Shown here piece by piece: positions 26,601 to 34,931 of a stretch of DNA of 64,000 bases. The notes under the pieces were generated by a model. It was not told the DNA's origin, did no database searches, and worked only from the letters and a program-made list of their open reading frames with translations. The position numbers and the translations under genes are program-made. The first letter of the stretch is position 1, and every line of letters begins with the position of its first letter. The DNA comes from Methylobacteriaceae bacterium (GTDB taxonomy: Bacteria; Pseudomonadota; Alphaproteobacteria; Rhizobiales; Beijerinckiaceae): the NCBI GenBank assembly GCA_947444195.1, contig CANEZL010000009.1, forward strand, positions 1 to 64,000, in the 5' to 3' direction.

Positions 26601-27932
26601 TCAGTGCAGCTTCACCCGGGATTCCGTGCGCCGGGTCAGGGCGCGGGCCACCGCGTCGAGGGCGGTCTTCACCGTGCCGTGCAGGGCCCGCTCGTGCATC
26701 TTGTAGAGCGAGCGGTACATCAGCCGCGCGAACAGCCCGGCGATGAACATGTTCTTGCCCTGGATGAAGCCCATCAGGCTGCCCACGGTGGAGTATTCGC
26801 CGAGCGACACCAGCGAGCCGAAGTCCCGGTACTTGAAGGGCGTCAGCGGGCGCCCGTCCATCTTGGCCGGGATCTGCCTGACCAGATAGGTCGCCTGCTG
26901 GTGCGCGGCCTGGGCGCGCGGCGGCACCGGCGTGCCGGTGCCGACCTCCACGAAGTAGGCGCAGTCGCCCATGGCGAAGATGTCGGGGTCGCGGGTGGTC
27001 TGAAGGGTCGGGCCCACCACGAGCTGGTTCGTGCGCGTGGTCTCCAGGCCGCCGATCCCCTGGAGGAAGGGCGGCGCCTTCACGCCCGCGGCCCAGACCA
27101 CGAGCTCGGAGGGGATGAAGCTCCCGTCCGCCAGCGCCACGCCGTCGGCGCGCACCTCGGTGACGCGGGCGCGCACGCGCACCTCCACGCCGATCTTGGC
27201 GAGGAGCGCCATCACCTCCGCCGAGAGCCGGTGGGGCACCGCGGGCAGGATGCGGTCGGCGGCCTCCACCAGGGTGATCTTGAGGTCCTTGTCCGGGTCG
27301 ATCCGGTCGAGGCCGGTGCCGACCACGTGGCGCAGGGTCCGGTGCAATTCGGCCGCGAGTTCCGTGCCGGTGGCGCCCGCGCCGATGACGGTGACGTGGA
27401 GCTGGCCCGGCCGCACCGGCCCGGTCTGGGTGTGGGCGCGCAGCATCGCGTTCACGAGGCGCTGGTGGAAGCGCACCGCCTGGGCCTGCGTGTCGAGGGC
27501 GATGGCGTGCTCGGCCACCCCCGGCGTGCCGAAATCGTTGGTGGTGGAGCCCACCGCCATCACCAGGGTGTCGTAGGGGACCGAGCGCTCCGGCGTGACC
27601 TCGCGCCCCTCGGCGTCGTGGCTCGCGGCGAGGCGGATGCAGCGGGCCTCCCGGTCGAGGCCGACCATCTCGCCGATGCGGTAGCGGAAATGGTGCTGGT
27701 GGGCGTGGTGCAGGTAGTCCACCGCGTGGTGGCCGACGTCGAGGCTGCCCGCGGCGACCTCGTGCAGGAGCGGCTTCCAGATGTGGGTGCGGGCCCGGTC
27801 GACCAGCGTGACATGCGCCTTGCCCCGGCGGCCGAGCTTGTCCCCGAGCTGCGTCGCCAGTTGCAGCCCGGCCGCGCCGCCGCCGACCACGACGACGCGG
27901 TGCTGACCGTTCAGATTCTCGGCTGGTACCAT
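26601..27932 (-). CDS. ndh: Type II NADH:quinone oxidoreductase
   Basis: Non-proton-pumping NADH dehydrogenase at the inner membrane face. 443 residues. The FAD-binding motif is VVVVGGGAAGLQLATQLG and the NADH-binding motif VTVIGAGATGTELAAEL. DIFAMGDCAYFVEVGTGTPVPPRAQAAHQQ and the C-terminal membrane-associating FKYRDFGSLVSLGEYSTVGS stretch are typical of Ndh. No complex I gene is in the window. Confidence 0.92.
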   Translation of the reverse strand: MVPAENLNGQHRVVVVGGGAAGLQLATQLGDKLGRRGKAHVTLVDRARTHIWKPLLHEVAAGSLDVGHHAVDYLHHAHQHHFRYRIGEMVGLDREARCIRLAASHDAEGREVTPERSVPYDTLVMAVGSTTNDFGTPGVAEHAIALDTQAQAVRFHQRLVNAMLRAHTQTGPVRPGQLHVTVIGAGATGTELAAELHRTLRHVVGTGLDRIDPDKDLKITLVEAADRILPAVPHRLSAEVMALLAKIGVEVRVRARVTEVRADGVALADGSFIPSELVVWAAGVKAPPFLQGIGGLETTRTNQLVVGPTLQTTRDPDIFAMGDCAYFVEVGTGTPVPPRAQAAHQQATYLVRQIPAKMDGRPLTPFKYRDFGSLVSLGEYSTVGSLMGFIQGKNMFIAGLFARLMYRSLYKMHERALHGTVKTALDAVARALTRRTESRVKLH

Positions 27933-28060
27933 CCCGCTCCCCCTGGCCGGCGTCTTGCCGCAGCGCTCTCGGCCGCCTCGCCGTCCTGCTTACACAGGAA
28001 GACGGTCCGATTGCCAGATCGTCCGGCCGAGGGCGTCCCGGCCGGTGGCTGCCGCCCGCC

Positions 28061-28708
28061 TCAGGCCGCCGGGGCGCCCGGCTGGCGCAGGGGATGCGCC
28101 TCCGCGAAGGCCGGCAGGGCGAGGCAGGCCTCCGCGATGCGGCGCACGGTGGGGTAGGGATCCGTCCCTACGCCGAAGATGCCGGTGCCGACCCAGAGGC
28201 TGACGAGGCAGAGATCGGCGTGGCTCACCGCGTCGCCCTGGCAGAAGCGCCTGGTCCCGGCCTCGCCCGAGAGGCGCGCCTCCAGCGTCCTCAGCCCGGT
28301 CTCGAAGCTGTGGCGCACGAAATCCAGCATGCGCTCCCGCGGCAGGCCGTATTCCTCCATCAGGTAGGTGCGCACCCGCGGCACGTAGAGGGGGTGCGTG
28401 TCGCAGGCGACGAGCTGGGCGAGGGAGCGCGCCCGCGCCCGCGCCCGCGGGTCCTCCGGCAGCAGGCGCACGCCGCCCCGCGTCTCCTCCAGATAGTCGA
28501 GGATGGCGAGCGACTGCGTCAGCGGCGGCCCGTCCCCGTCGAAGAGGGCGGGCACCGCCCCTTGCGGGTTGATCGCCCGGAAGTCCGGCCTGTGCTGGTC
28601 GCCCGCATCGAGGTCGATGAAGGTCTCCTCGTAGGCGATGCCCTTCAGCTTCAGGGCGATCCGAACCCGGAAGGCGGCGGCCGAGCGCCAGTTGCCGTAC
28701 ATCTTCAT
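28061..28708 (-). CDS. maiA: Zeta-class glutathione S-transferase / maleylacetoacetate isomerase-like
   Basis: 215 residues. The N-terminal thioredoxin-like domain has MYGNWRSAAAFRVRIALKLK, equal to the Ser-rich zeta-class active site (SS-x-A-x-RVRIALNLK in the family) with one Ser kept, and INPQGAVPAL and TQSLAILDYLEET follow. The C-terminal helical domain has FCQGDAVSHADLCLV. MaiA isomerises maleylacetoacetate in tyrosine breakdown; no hpd or hmgA is nearby, so the exact substrate is open. The frame is open far upstream, but the ATG giving MKMYGNW is the only sensible start (a GTG 9 bases upstream is possible). Confidence 0.82.
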   Translation of the reverse strand: MKMYGNWRSAAAFRVRIALKLKGIAYEETFIDLDAGDQHRPDFRAINPQGAVPALFDGDGPPLTQSLAILDYLEETRGGVRLLPEDPRARARARSLAQLVACDTHPLYVPRVRTYLMEEYGLPRERMLDFVRHSFETGLRTLEARLSGEAGTRRFCQGDAVSHADLCLVSLWVGTGIFGVGTDPYPTVRRIAEACLALPAFAEAHPLRQPGAPAA

Positions 28709-29058
28709 GAGGGACACCGATCCTGCGACGGGCGGCGAGGACAGCGCACAATCGATTTTCCCGCAAGGCCGCAGCCGTCGTGGCCGCGACATCCGGCCTC
28801 CCATCACTCGATCCGGCTTGGCCCTCGACAGCGGGCCCGAACGGGCCGTTCGCGATCGGAGATAGCCCGGTCCCCCGTGTATCGCACAAGTGGTTTTAGG
28901 CGGATATTCTAGGTTATTCCGAGCGATCGAGCCGCCGTCGAGCGGGATAGATTTGATGAAAGACCTATTCGGCCGGATGATTATGATCTTGGCAAGGCTC
29001 ATCGGTGTATACGCACCGTCCGGTTCATTCGCGGCGGCACGCACGGTTTCCTCGAAAC
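28709..29058. other. Divergent promoter region, relatively AT-rich
   Basis: About 350 bases between the divergent GST and diguanylate cyclase genes. The second half is clearly less GC-rich than the surroundings. A ttgatg at 28953 with gatgat 17 bases later could be the cyclase promoter. No gene or repeat is seen. Confidence 0.4.
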
Positions 29059-30456
29059 ATGAGACGGCTAGAGACAAGAGCGGTCCGGGTCACGACGGCA
29101 CCGGTCGAGGAGGGACATCCGCGAACCCTGAGGCGAACCGACGACGTCAGGCTCGCTCTGCCGGCGCGGTCCTTCCTCGAACATCGATGGTTCGGCTATA
29201 TCCTGAGCGCGGTTCTGTTCCTGGCGGCGCTCGGGATGCGATTCCTGATCCATCCGATGCTGCCGGCCGGTTTTCCCTTCATCACGTTCTTTCCCGCCGT
29301 GGTTCTGGCGACCTATCTCTTCGGAGTAGGGCCGGGCATCGTCTGCGCGATCATGTCCGGTCTGAGCGCGTGGTACTTCTTCCTGCTGCCGCCCAACAGT
29401 TTCGAGCTGGACCGCTCCGTCTTCACGGCGCTGCTTCTGTTCACCTCCGTCGCGGCTCTGGACATCGTCCTGATCGGCGCGCTCCAGCGGGTGGGCTTCA
29501 GCCTGCGGGCCTCGCGGATCATGGAACGGCAACTCGCCGAGCGGACGGCCCTTCTCGACCTGGCCCTCCAGGCCGCCAATGCCGGCACCTGGGTCTACGA
29601 CGTGGCGTCGGGCCGGGCCGTGCTCTCGGCCGAGATGGCGCGTCAGCACGGCCTCGGAGACGCGGAGATCGAGATCGACGTGGAGCGGGATTGGCGCCCG
29701 CGCATCCTGGCCGACGACGCCGAGCGCACCCTCACCGATCTCGGACGCGCGATCGCCACGGGCGGCCCCTTCGAGACGGAGTTTCGCGTGCTGTGGCCCG
29801 ACGGGACGGTCCGCTGGTTGACGGGGCTCGGCCGTGTGGAGAGCGACGCGACCGGCACCCCCGTGCGGGTCACCGGGCTGAGCTTCGACATCACGCAGCG
29901 CAAGGAAGCCGAGACGCAGGTCGCCCTGCTGGCGCGCTACGACAGTGTGACGACCTTGCCCAACCGGCTGCTGTTCAAGGAGCGCTTCGCCGCGCATCTC
30001 GACACGCTGGAGCGCGACGGAACGCCCTTCGCCCTCCTGTGCCTCGATCTCGACCGCTTCAAGGCGGTGAACGACACCCTCGGCCACCTCGCCGGGGACA
30101 TGCTCCTGAGCGAGGTCGCGAACCGTCTCACGTCCACGGTCCGCGTGACGGATACGGTGGCCCGGATCGGCGGGGACGAGTTCGTGATCATTCAGGCCGA
30201 CACGCGCGAACCGTCCTGCGCCGCGGCGCTGGCCGAGCGGATCAGCCGGGCGATCGCGGTGCCGATGGTGATCGACGGCCTCCCGGTCGAGGTCGGGGTC
30301 AGCATCGGGATCGCGATGGCGCCCCGGGATGGCCTCGCCGTCGAGCACCTCCACAGGGCCGCGGACGAGGCCCTGTACCGGGCCAAGCGCGAGGGTCGAA
30401 ACACCTTCCGGTTCGCCGACGCGTCGATCGCCCTGGAGGCGGGTTCGGTCCCGTAG
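29059..30456 (+). CDS. Diguanylate cyclase with DUF4118 and PAS domains
   Basis: Makes the second messenger cyclic di-GMP. 465 residues from the ATG at MRRLETRAV; a GTG 54 bases upstream is an alternative. The N terminus has three to four membrane segments of the DUF4118 (KdpD-like sensor) type, LIHPMLPAGFPFITFFPAV and AWYFFLLPPNSFEL. A PAS/PAC domain follows (about 165-290, with VTGLSFDITQRKEAE). The cyclase domain starts at LPNRLLFKERF and has GGDEF at about 371-375 in RIGGDEFVII. An RVTD five residues before it matches the RxxD inhibitory site, so product feedback is likely. No EAL domain. Confidence 0.93.
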   Translation: MRRLETRAVRVTTAPVEEGHPRTLRRTDDVRLALPARSFLEHRWFGYILSAVLFLAALGMRFLIHPMLPAGFPFITFFPAVVLATYLFGVGPGIVCAIMSGLSAWYFFLLPPNSFELDRSVFTALLLFTSVAALDIVLIGALQRVGFSLRASRIMERQLAERTALLDLALQAANAGTWVYDVASGRAVLSAEMARQHGLGDAEIEIDVERDWRPRILADDAERTLTDLGRAIATGGPFETEFRVLWPDGTVRWLTGLGRVESDATGTPVRVTGLSFDITQRKEAETQVALLARYDSVTTLPNRLLFKERFAAHLDTLERDGTPFALLCLDLDRFKAVNDTLGHLAGDMLLSEVANRLTSTVRVTDTVARIGGDEFVIIQADTREPSCAAALAERISRAIAVPMVIDGLPVEVGVSIGIAMAPRDGLAVEHLHRAADEALYRAKREGRNTFRFADASIALEAGSVP

Positions 30457-30599
30457 GCCCTGAACGCGCGCATTCGCCAGGCCGTTCTCCGCTTGGTGGG
30501 GCGGTGGTCCGGCCGGAGCGTTGCCGAGGGCGGCGCTTCCTGCGTAGAGATCGGCGGCGGAACCGGCCCGCGCGGCATACGGCCTGCAGGGAACACACG

Positions 30600-31610
30600 A
30601 TGCAGATCGCCACACCCTACCTGATGTTCCTCGGCGACGTGCCGGACAGGCTCGCGGCCAAGACCGCCTACGGCATCGCGGACTGGCGCCCGGAATGGTG
30701 CATCGGCCAGATGCGGCTGCCGGGCTGCGCGGCCGATCTCGGCATCCCCGACCTGACCCTGCCCGAGGCGGTCGCCCAGGGCTGCAAGTCCCTGGTGATC
30801 GGCGTCGCCAATGCCGGCGGCGTCCTGCCCGAGCACTGGGTCGCCGAGATCGTCGGCGCCCTGGAGGCCGGGCTCGACGTGGCGAGCGGCCTGCACACGC
30901 GCCTCGCCAGCGTGCCCGCCATCGCCGAGGCCGCCGAGCGCCACGGCCGCCGGCTCCACGACGTGCGCCACTCGGACGAGACCTTCCCCACCGGCAAGGG
31001 CAGGGAGCGGGCGGGCCTGCGCCTGCTCACCGTCGGCACCGATTGTTCGGTGGGCAAGAAGTACACCGTGCTCGCCCTGGAGAAGGGCATGCGCGCCCGC
31101 GGCCTCGACGCGGATTTCAAGGCGACGGGCCAGACCGGCGTGTTCATCTCCGGCCGGGGCGTGGCCATCGACGCGGTGGTGGCCGATTTCATCTCCGGCG
31201 CCGTCGAGTGGATCTCGCCCGCCGCGGATGCGAACCACTGGGACCTCATCGAGGGCCAGGGTTCCCTCTACCATCCCTCCTTCGCGGGGGTGAGCCTCGG
31301 CCTCCTGCACGGGGCCCAGGCCGACGCCTTCGTGGTCTGCCACGAGCCCACCCGCAGCACGATGCGCGGCGTCGCCCATCCCCTGCCCAGCATCCAGGAC
31401 GTGATCGACCTCACCGTGCAGCTCGGCCGGCTGACGAATCCCGCCATCCGCCCGGTCGGCATCGCCGTGAACACGCAGGCGCTGGACGAGGCCGAGGCGC
31501 GCGCGCTGCTCGGCCGACTCGCCGCCGAGCACGGCCTGCCCGCCACCGACCCCGTGCGCTTCGGCGTCGAGGAACTGGTCGACCGGATCGTCGCCGACTT
31601 TCCCGCCTGA
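30600..31610 (+). CDS. dgcN: DgcN-like N-acyltransferase (DUF1611 family)
   Basis: 336 residues of the DUF1611 family, in which DgcN has been tied to D-glutamate catabolism as an N-acetyltransferase. The N-terminal domain has YLMFLGDVPDRLAAKTAYGI and SLVIGVANAGGVLPEHW. A P-loop-like segment VGTDCSVGKKYTVLAL (from about residue 145) opens the second domain, followed by ATGQTGVFISGRG, DLIEGQGSLYHPSF and VCHEPTRSTMRG. The open frame runs far upstream; the ATG giving MQIATPYLMFLG is the family start. dgcA follows after 9 bases, the known dgcN-dgcA order. Confidence 0.88.
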   Translation: MQIATPYLMFLGDVPDRLAAKTAYGIADWRPEWCIGQMRLPGCAADLGIPDLTLPEAVAQGCKSLVIGVANAGGVLPEHWVAEIVGALEAGLDVASGLHTRLASVPAIAEAAERHGRRLHDVRHSDETFPTGKGRERAGLRLLTVGTDCSVGKKYTVLALEKGMRARGLDADFKATGQTGVFISGRGVAIDAVVADFISGAVEWISPAADANHWDLIEGQGSLYHPSFAGVSLGLLHGAQADAFVVCHEPTRSTMRGVAHPLPSIQDVIDLTVQLGRLTNPAIRPVGIAVNTQALDEAEARALLGRLAAEHGLPATDPVRFGVEELVDRIVADFPA

Positions 31611-31619
31611 GGGACCAGC

Positions 31620-32606
31620 ATGCCGCGCCTCCTCACCGTCGCCGTCGAGCGCTTCCCGATCGCGGGCGCCTTCACCATCTCGCGCGGCAGCCGCACGGAG
31701 GCCGCCGTCGTCGTCGCCCGCGTCGCGGACGAGGGGGGCGCGGCGGGGCAGGGGGAGTGCGTGCCCTATGCCCGCTACGGCGAGAGCGTCGAGAGCGTCG
31801 CCGCGCTGATCGCGGCCCAGGCCGAGGCGGTGGCCGCCGGGCTCACCCGCGCGGAGCTGGCGGCGCAGCTGCCCGCAGGCGCGGCCCGCAACGCCCTCGA
31901 CTGCGCCCTCCTCGATCTGGAGGCGAAGCGGCTCGGCCGCCCGGCCCACGCGATCCTGGGCCTGCCCGCCCCCCAGGCCGCGGTGACGGCCTACACCCTG
32001 AGCCTCGGCACGCCCGACAGCATGGAGGCTGCGGCCCGCGCGGCGGCCGCGCGCCCGCTCCTGAAGGTGAAGCTCGGCGGCGAGGGCGATCCGGAGCGGA
32101 TCGCCGCCGTGCGCCGGGGCGCGCCGGATTCGCGCCTGATCGTCGATGCCAACGAGGCGTGGCGGCCGGAGACGCTCGCCGCCAACCTCGCCGCCTGCGT
32201 GGCGGCGGGCGTCGGCCTCATCGAGCAGCCGCTGCCGGCGGACGCCGACGCGGCCCTCGACGGCTACCCGCGCCCGATCCCGATCTGCGCCGACGAGAGC
32301 CTGCACGACCGCGCCGGGCTCGACGCCCTCGCCGGCCGCTACGACGCCGTCAACATCAAGCTCGACAAGACCGGCGGCCTCACCGAGGCGGTTCTGCTCG
32401 CGCAGGCCGCGCGGGCGCGGGGCCTGTCGGTGATGGTCGGCTGCATGGTCGGCACCTCGCTTGCCATGGCGCCCGCCATGCTGCTCGCGGCGCAGGCCGA
32501 TTACGTGGATCTCGACGGCCCGCTCCTGCTCGCCCGCGACCGCGAGCCTGCCCTGCGCTACGCCGGCAGCACGGTGCATCCCCCCGAGCCGGCGCTCTGG
32601 GGCTGA
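31620..32606 (+). CDS. dgcA: DgcA-like N-acetyl-D-glutamate racemase / dipeptide epimerase (enolase superfamily)
   Basis: 328 residues of the muconate-lactonising/dipeptide epimerase branch of the enolase superfamily. The catalytic pieces are in order: KVKLGG with the first Lys, VDANEAW with the first metal-binding Asp, IEQPLPADADA with the Glu, CADESLHDR with the last Asp and NIKLDKTGGLTEA with the second Lys. MVGCMVGTSLAMAPAM near the C terminus is typical of the AE-epimerase group. Paired with dgcN it probably converts N-acetyl-D-glutamate to the L form. No racemase-pathway deacetylase gene is beside it. Confidence 0.88.
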   Translation: MPRLLTVAVERFPIAGAFTISRGSRTEAAVVVARVADEGGAAGQGECVPYARYGESVESVAALIAAQAEAVAAGLTRAELAAQLPAGAARNALDCALLDLEAKRLGRPAHAILGLPAPQAAVTAYTLSLGTPDSMEAAARAAAARPLLKVKLGGEGDPERIAAVRRGAPDSRLIVDANEAWRPETLAANLAACVAAGVGLIEQPLPADADAALDGYPRPIPICADESLHDRAGLDALAGRYDAVNIKLDKTGGLTEAVLLAQAARARGLSVMVGCMVGTSLAMAPAMLLAAQADYVDLDGPLLLARDREPALRYAGSTVHPPEPALWG

Positions 32607-32695
32607 GATCCCCTCGGACGTAGCTCTCGCGTCGTTCGAGCGATCGGTCCCATCCTCGGCCCCAGCCCTGCCGGGATTCCGCCTCCAACGCCCGC

Positions 32696-32732
32696 GGATG
32701 CGCCGCTGTCCTGCCCGTTGCCGCGCATCCGA
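32696..32732. terminator. Hairpin between converging dgcA and tetR genes
   Basis: Perfect 9-bp arms cggatgcgc and gcgcatccg with a 19-base loop in the 152-base gap between two converging genes. No T run follows on either strand, so the assignment is tentative. Confidence 0.35.
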
Positions 32733-32758
32733 CCTGACCAGATCCGCCACAGCGAGAC

Positions 32759-33409
32759 CTATAAGGCCGAGGTCGGGCTTTGGAATGACGATGCAAGCGG
32801 TCTCCGAGCGGCGGCGCCAGCGAGGACCGGCTCCAGGCGGGCGGAGAGGCGCGCGAGGGCGCGCCCGAACAGGGCGGGGTCCTGCAGGGCGCTCGCCGTC
32901 ACCAGGGCGCCCTGGATGGTGCTGACCGCGTCCTCGGCGAGGTCGCGGGCCAGGGGCTCCTCCGCCCCGGCGCGGACGAGGGCGTCGGCGAGGGCGTCGC
33001 GCCAGGCGGCGAAATAGGCGTCGATGCGCGCGCCGAAGCGGTCGCGCGCGGCGCCCAGCGCGAAGACCCCCACGAGGCAGACCCGGCGTCCCGAGCGGAA
33101 ATAGGCGTCGGTCGCGGCGAACATCGCCCGCACCGCGGCGGCCGGGTCGGGGTCCTCCCGCAGGGGGCGGAACATGGCCTGCGTGAACCACGCATCGATG
33201 GCGTCGAGCACGCTCGCCGCCATCTCCGCCTTACCGCCGGGGAAGAAGTGGTAGAGGCTGCCCTTCCCGAGCCCGGTGCGCTCGCCGATCAGCGCGAGGC
33301 TCGCGCCCTCGAAGCCGTGCTCGCGGAAGATCTCGGCGAGCACGGGCAGCAGGGCCTCCCGGCCGGGGGCGGGCTTCGCTGCGGCCCTCGACACAGGTTT
33401 GGCGGCCAC
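32759..33409 (-). CDS. TetR/AcrR-family transcriptional repressor
   Basis: 216 residues. The N-terminal helix-turn-helix (about 18-62) reads LLPVLAEIFREHGFEGASLA and IGERTGLGKGSLYHFFPGGK, a standard TetR DNA-binding domain. The C-terminal ligand domain has VCLVGVFALGAARDRFGARI, as in the YxaF/LmrA-type subgroup that controls NTF2-like and oxidoreductase genes. It lies 4 bases downstream of the NTF2-like gene on the same strand, so the operator at 33906-33927 upstream of that gene probably controls both. Confidence 0.92.
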   Translation of the reverse strand: MAAKPVSRAAAKPAPGREALLPVLAEIFREHGFEGASLALIGERTGLGKGSLYHFFPGGKAEMAASVLDAIDAWFTQAMFRPLREDPDPAAAVRAMFAATDAYFRSGRRVCLVGVFALGAARDRFGARIDAYFAAWRDALADALVRAGAEEPLARDLAEDAVSTIQGALVTASALQDPALFGRALARLSARLEPVLAGAAARRPLASSFQSPTSAL

Positions 33410-33413
33410 GGTC

Positions 33414-33887
33414 TCACAGGTTCAGGTCGGAGAGCCCCGGATGGTCGGCCGGGCGCGGGCTGGAGCGGTCCCAGTGGAACAGGCGCTCGCTCTCGCGGAT
33501 CGCGAGGTCGTTGATGCTGGCATGGCGCGCGGCCATCAGCCCGTCGGCGTCGAAGGCCCAGTTCTCGTTGCCGTAGGCCCGGAACCAGTCGCCGGCCTCG
33601 TCGTGGAACTCGTAGGCGAAGCGCACCGCGATCCGGCTCTCGCCGAAGGCCCAGATCTCCTTGACGAGGCGGTACTCGTGCTCGCGCGCCCATTTGCGGG
33701 TGAGGAAATCGACGATGGCCGGGCGGCCCTGGAAGATCTCGGCGCGGTTCCGCCAGCGGCTGTCCGGGGTGTAGGCCAGGGAGACCCGCTCGGGGTTGCA
33801 GCCGTTCCAGCCGTCCTCGGCGGCGCGGACCTTCCGGATCGCCGTCTCCAGCGTGAAGGGCGGAAGCGGGGGACGGCTCTCGGACAT
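33414..33887 (-). CDS. Nuclear transport factor 2-like protein (DUF1348)
   Basis: 157 residues of the DUF1348 branch of the SnoaL/NTF2 fold. [40 protein letters not shown] and [19 protein letters not shown], then [20 protein letters not shown], are the typical family blocks. Such genes are widely found beside a TetR repressor and are induced by unknown compounds. It heads a two-gene operon with the repressor and has the operator 18 bases upstream of its start. Confidence 0.92.
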   Translation of the reverse strand: MSESRPPLPPFTLETAIRKVRAAEDGWNGCNPERVSLAYTPDSRWRNRAEIFQGRPAIVDFLTRKWAREHEYRLVKEIWAFGESRIAVRFAYEFHDEAGDWFRAYGNENWAFDADGLMAARHASINDLAIRESERLFHWDRSSPRPADHPGLSDLNL

Positions 33888-33905
33888 CGGAGACTCCTGC
33901 GTGAT

Positions 33906-33927
33906 CTCTGTACCGATCGGTACAGAG
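33906..33927. promoter_or_regulatory. Perfect 22-bp TetR-type operator
   Basis: ctctgtaccga and tcggtacagag are exact reverse complements with no spacer. The core tgtaccgatcggtaca is a typical TetR-family operator. It sits 18 bases before the NTF2-like start, where a bound repressor would block the NTF2-tetR operon and so regulate itself. Confidence 0.85.
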
Positions 33928-33998
33928 GTCGCCGGACATGGTCAAGCGCGCCGCAGGCGGGTGCGGCGCGCTCGGGAAACGACGTCCGGAACGCGAGT

Positions 33999-34133
33999 TC
34001 AGACGAGGTAGACGGTGCCGTGCAGCTTGAACACCTTGGGGCAGTTGCTCGCGTCGACGAAGCGCTGCGCGTCGCCGAGGGAGATGTTCCGAGCCACCGC
34101 GATCTCGGAGAGCGTCATCCACTTGGATTGCAT
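33999..34133 (-). CDS. Small putative DNA-binding protein (44 aa)
   Basis: A 44-residue frame with an exceptionally good ribosome binding site, aggaggt six bases before the ATG (34140-34146). The protein reads MQSKWMTLSEIAVARNIS through CPKVFKLHGTVYLV. The MTLSEIAVARNISLGDAQRF part looks like a helix-turn-helix and the LHGTVYLV end like the wing of MerR/excisionase-type proteins, a resemblance only. The DNA upstream (34147-34402) is less GC-rich than average and includes a T6 run. I do not recognise a named family. Confidence 0.6.
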   Translation of the reverse strand: MQSKWMTLSEIAVARNISLGDAQRFVDASNCPKVFKLHGTVYLV

Positions 34134-34402
34134 GATCCTACCTCCTGCTAAGGTCTGAACGGCCGAGATTGCGTTTTGTTTCAGTAGGTCGCCCGCTTTT
34201 TTAACGATTGCGGCGAGAGCCGCCGCGGTCGCGGGCGGAGAGCGTTTTCAGGCACGCCCTCAGATGATCCTCGATCGGTAATCCGTATCTCCCTGTGCGG
34301 ATCGGCACGTCGTGGCCCGTATGGAAGGTCTATATCAGTCTCGTCCCGAGGGGTTGGCGCTGAAACAGCCACCCTGAATTTCGATAGGAGAGTGAATAGA
34401 CC

Positions 34403-34657
34403 ATGAAGACCCGTATCGCCGCCGTCGCCACCGCGTTTGTCCTGGGCGTCGCCTCGATCTCGTCCGCCATGGCCTTCGATGGTTCCCGCAGCATGCCCTA
34501 CGATGTCGAGACCACCGGCGCCATCGGCGGCCTGGGGGTGCACGACCGGCCCTTCTACGAGCGCTGCCCGATGAGCTCGGCCGCGGAGGGCAACGCCAAC
34601 CAGCAGACGCGTCCGGTCAAGCAGTACGGCCAGACCGCCGGCGGCCAGCGCTGCTGA
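34403..34657 (+). CDS. Small secreted hypothetical protein
   Basis: 84 residues. A signal peptide (KTRIAAVATAFVLGVASISS, cleavage likely after SAMA) precedes a short polar mature part of about 60 residues with two Cys (ERCPMSS and the terminal Cys), which could form a disulfide. gataggaga lies upstream at usable spacing. No family is recognised; similar small periplasmic proteins are frequent in this genus. It probably shares a transcript with the next, even smaller gene. Confidence 0.7.
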   Translation: MKTRIAAVATAFVLGVASISSAMAFDGSRSMPYDVETTGAIGGLGVHDRPFYERCPMSSAAEGNANQQTRPVKQYGQTAGGQRC

Positions 34658-34671
34658 GGGAGGCCGACACG

Positions 34672-34770
34672 ATGCTGCTGAAAGCCTTCTCCTACGCGAT
34701 GATCGCGGCCTTCGCCTGCGGCCTGGCCGCGACCGTGGTCGGCTCGGCCGGCGTGCTGGCCGGCTCTTAA
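34672..34770 (+). CDS. Single-membrane-segment small protein (32 aa)
   Basis: 32 residues, MLLKAFSYAMIAAFACGL and on to a GVLAGS end, almost entirely one hydrophobic helix with no charged residue after Lys4. A gggagg site stands 8 bases before the ATG and the gene starts 14 bases after the preceding secreted protein. Most likely a small inner-membrane protein; function unknown. Confidence 0.55.
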   Translation: MLLKAFSYAMIAAFACGLAATVVGSAGVLAGS

Positions 34771-34931
34771 CCGACCAAGGCGGCGGACCCCGGGTCCGCC
34801 GCCCGCCCGTGCTCGCTTCCGTGCATGTCCGGCCGCGTGTTCCACCACCGCGCCGCTGATCTTTGCGGCGGCCCGGACGTTCCGCCGAGGGATGCCGATC
34901 GCCTCTTGGACGATGATCGAGGGAAGCCGCC

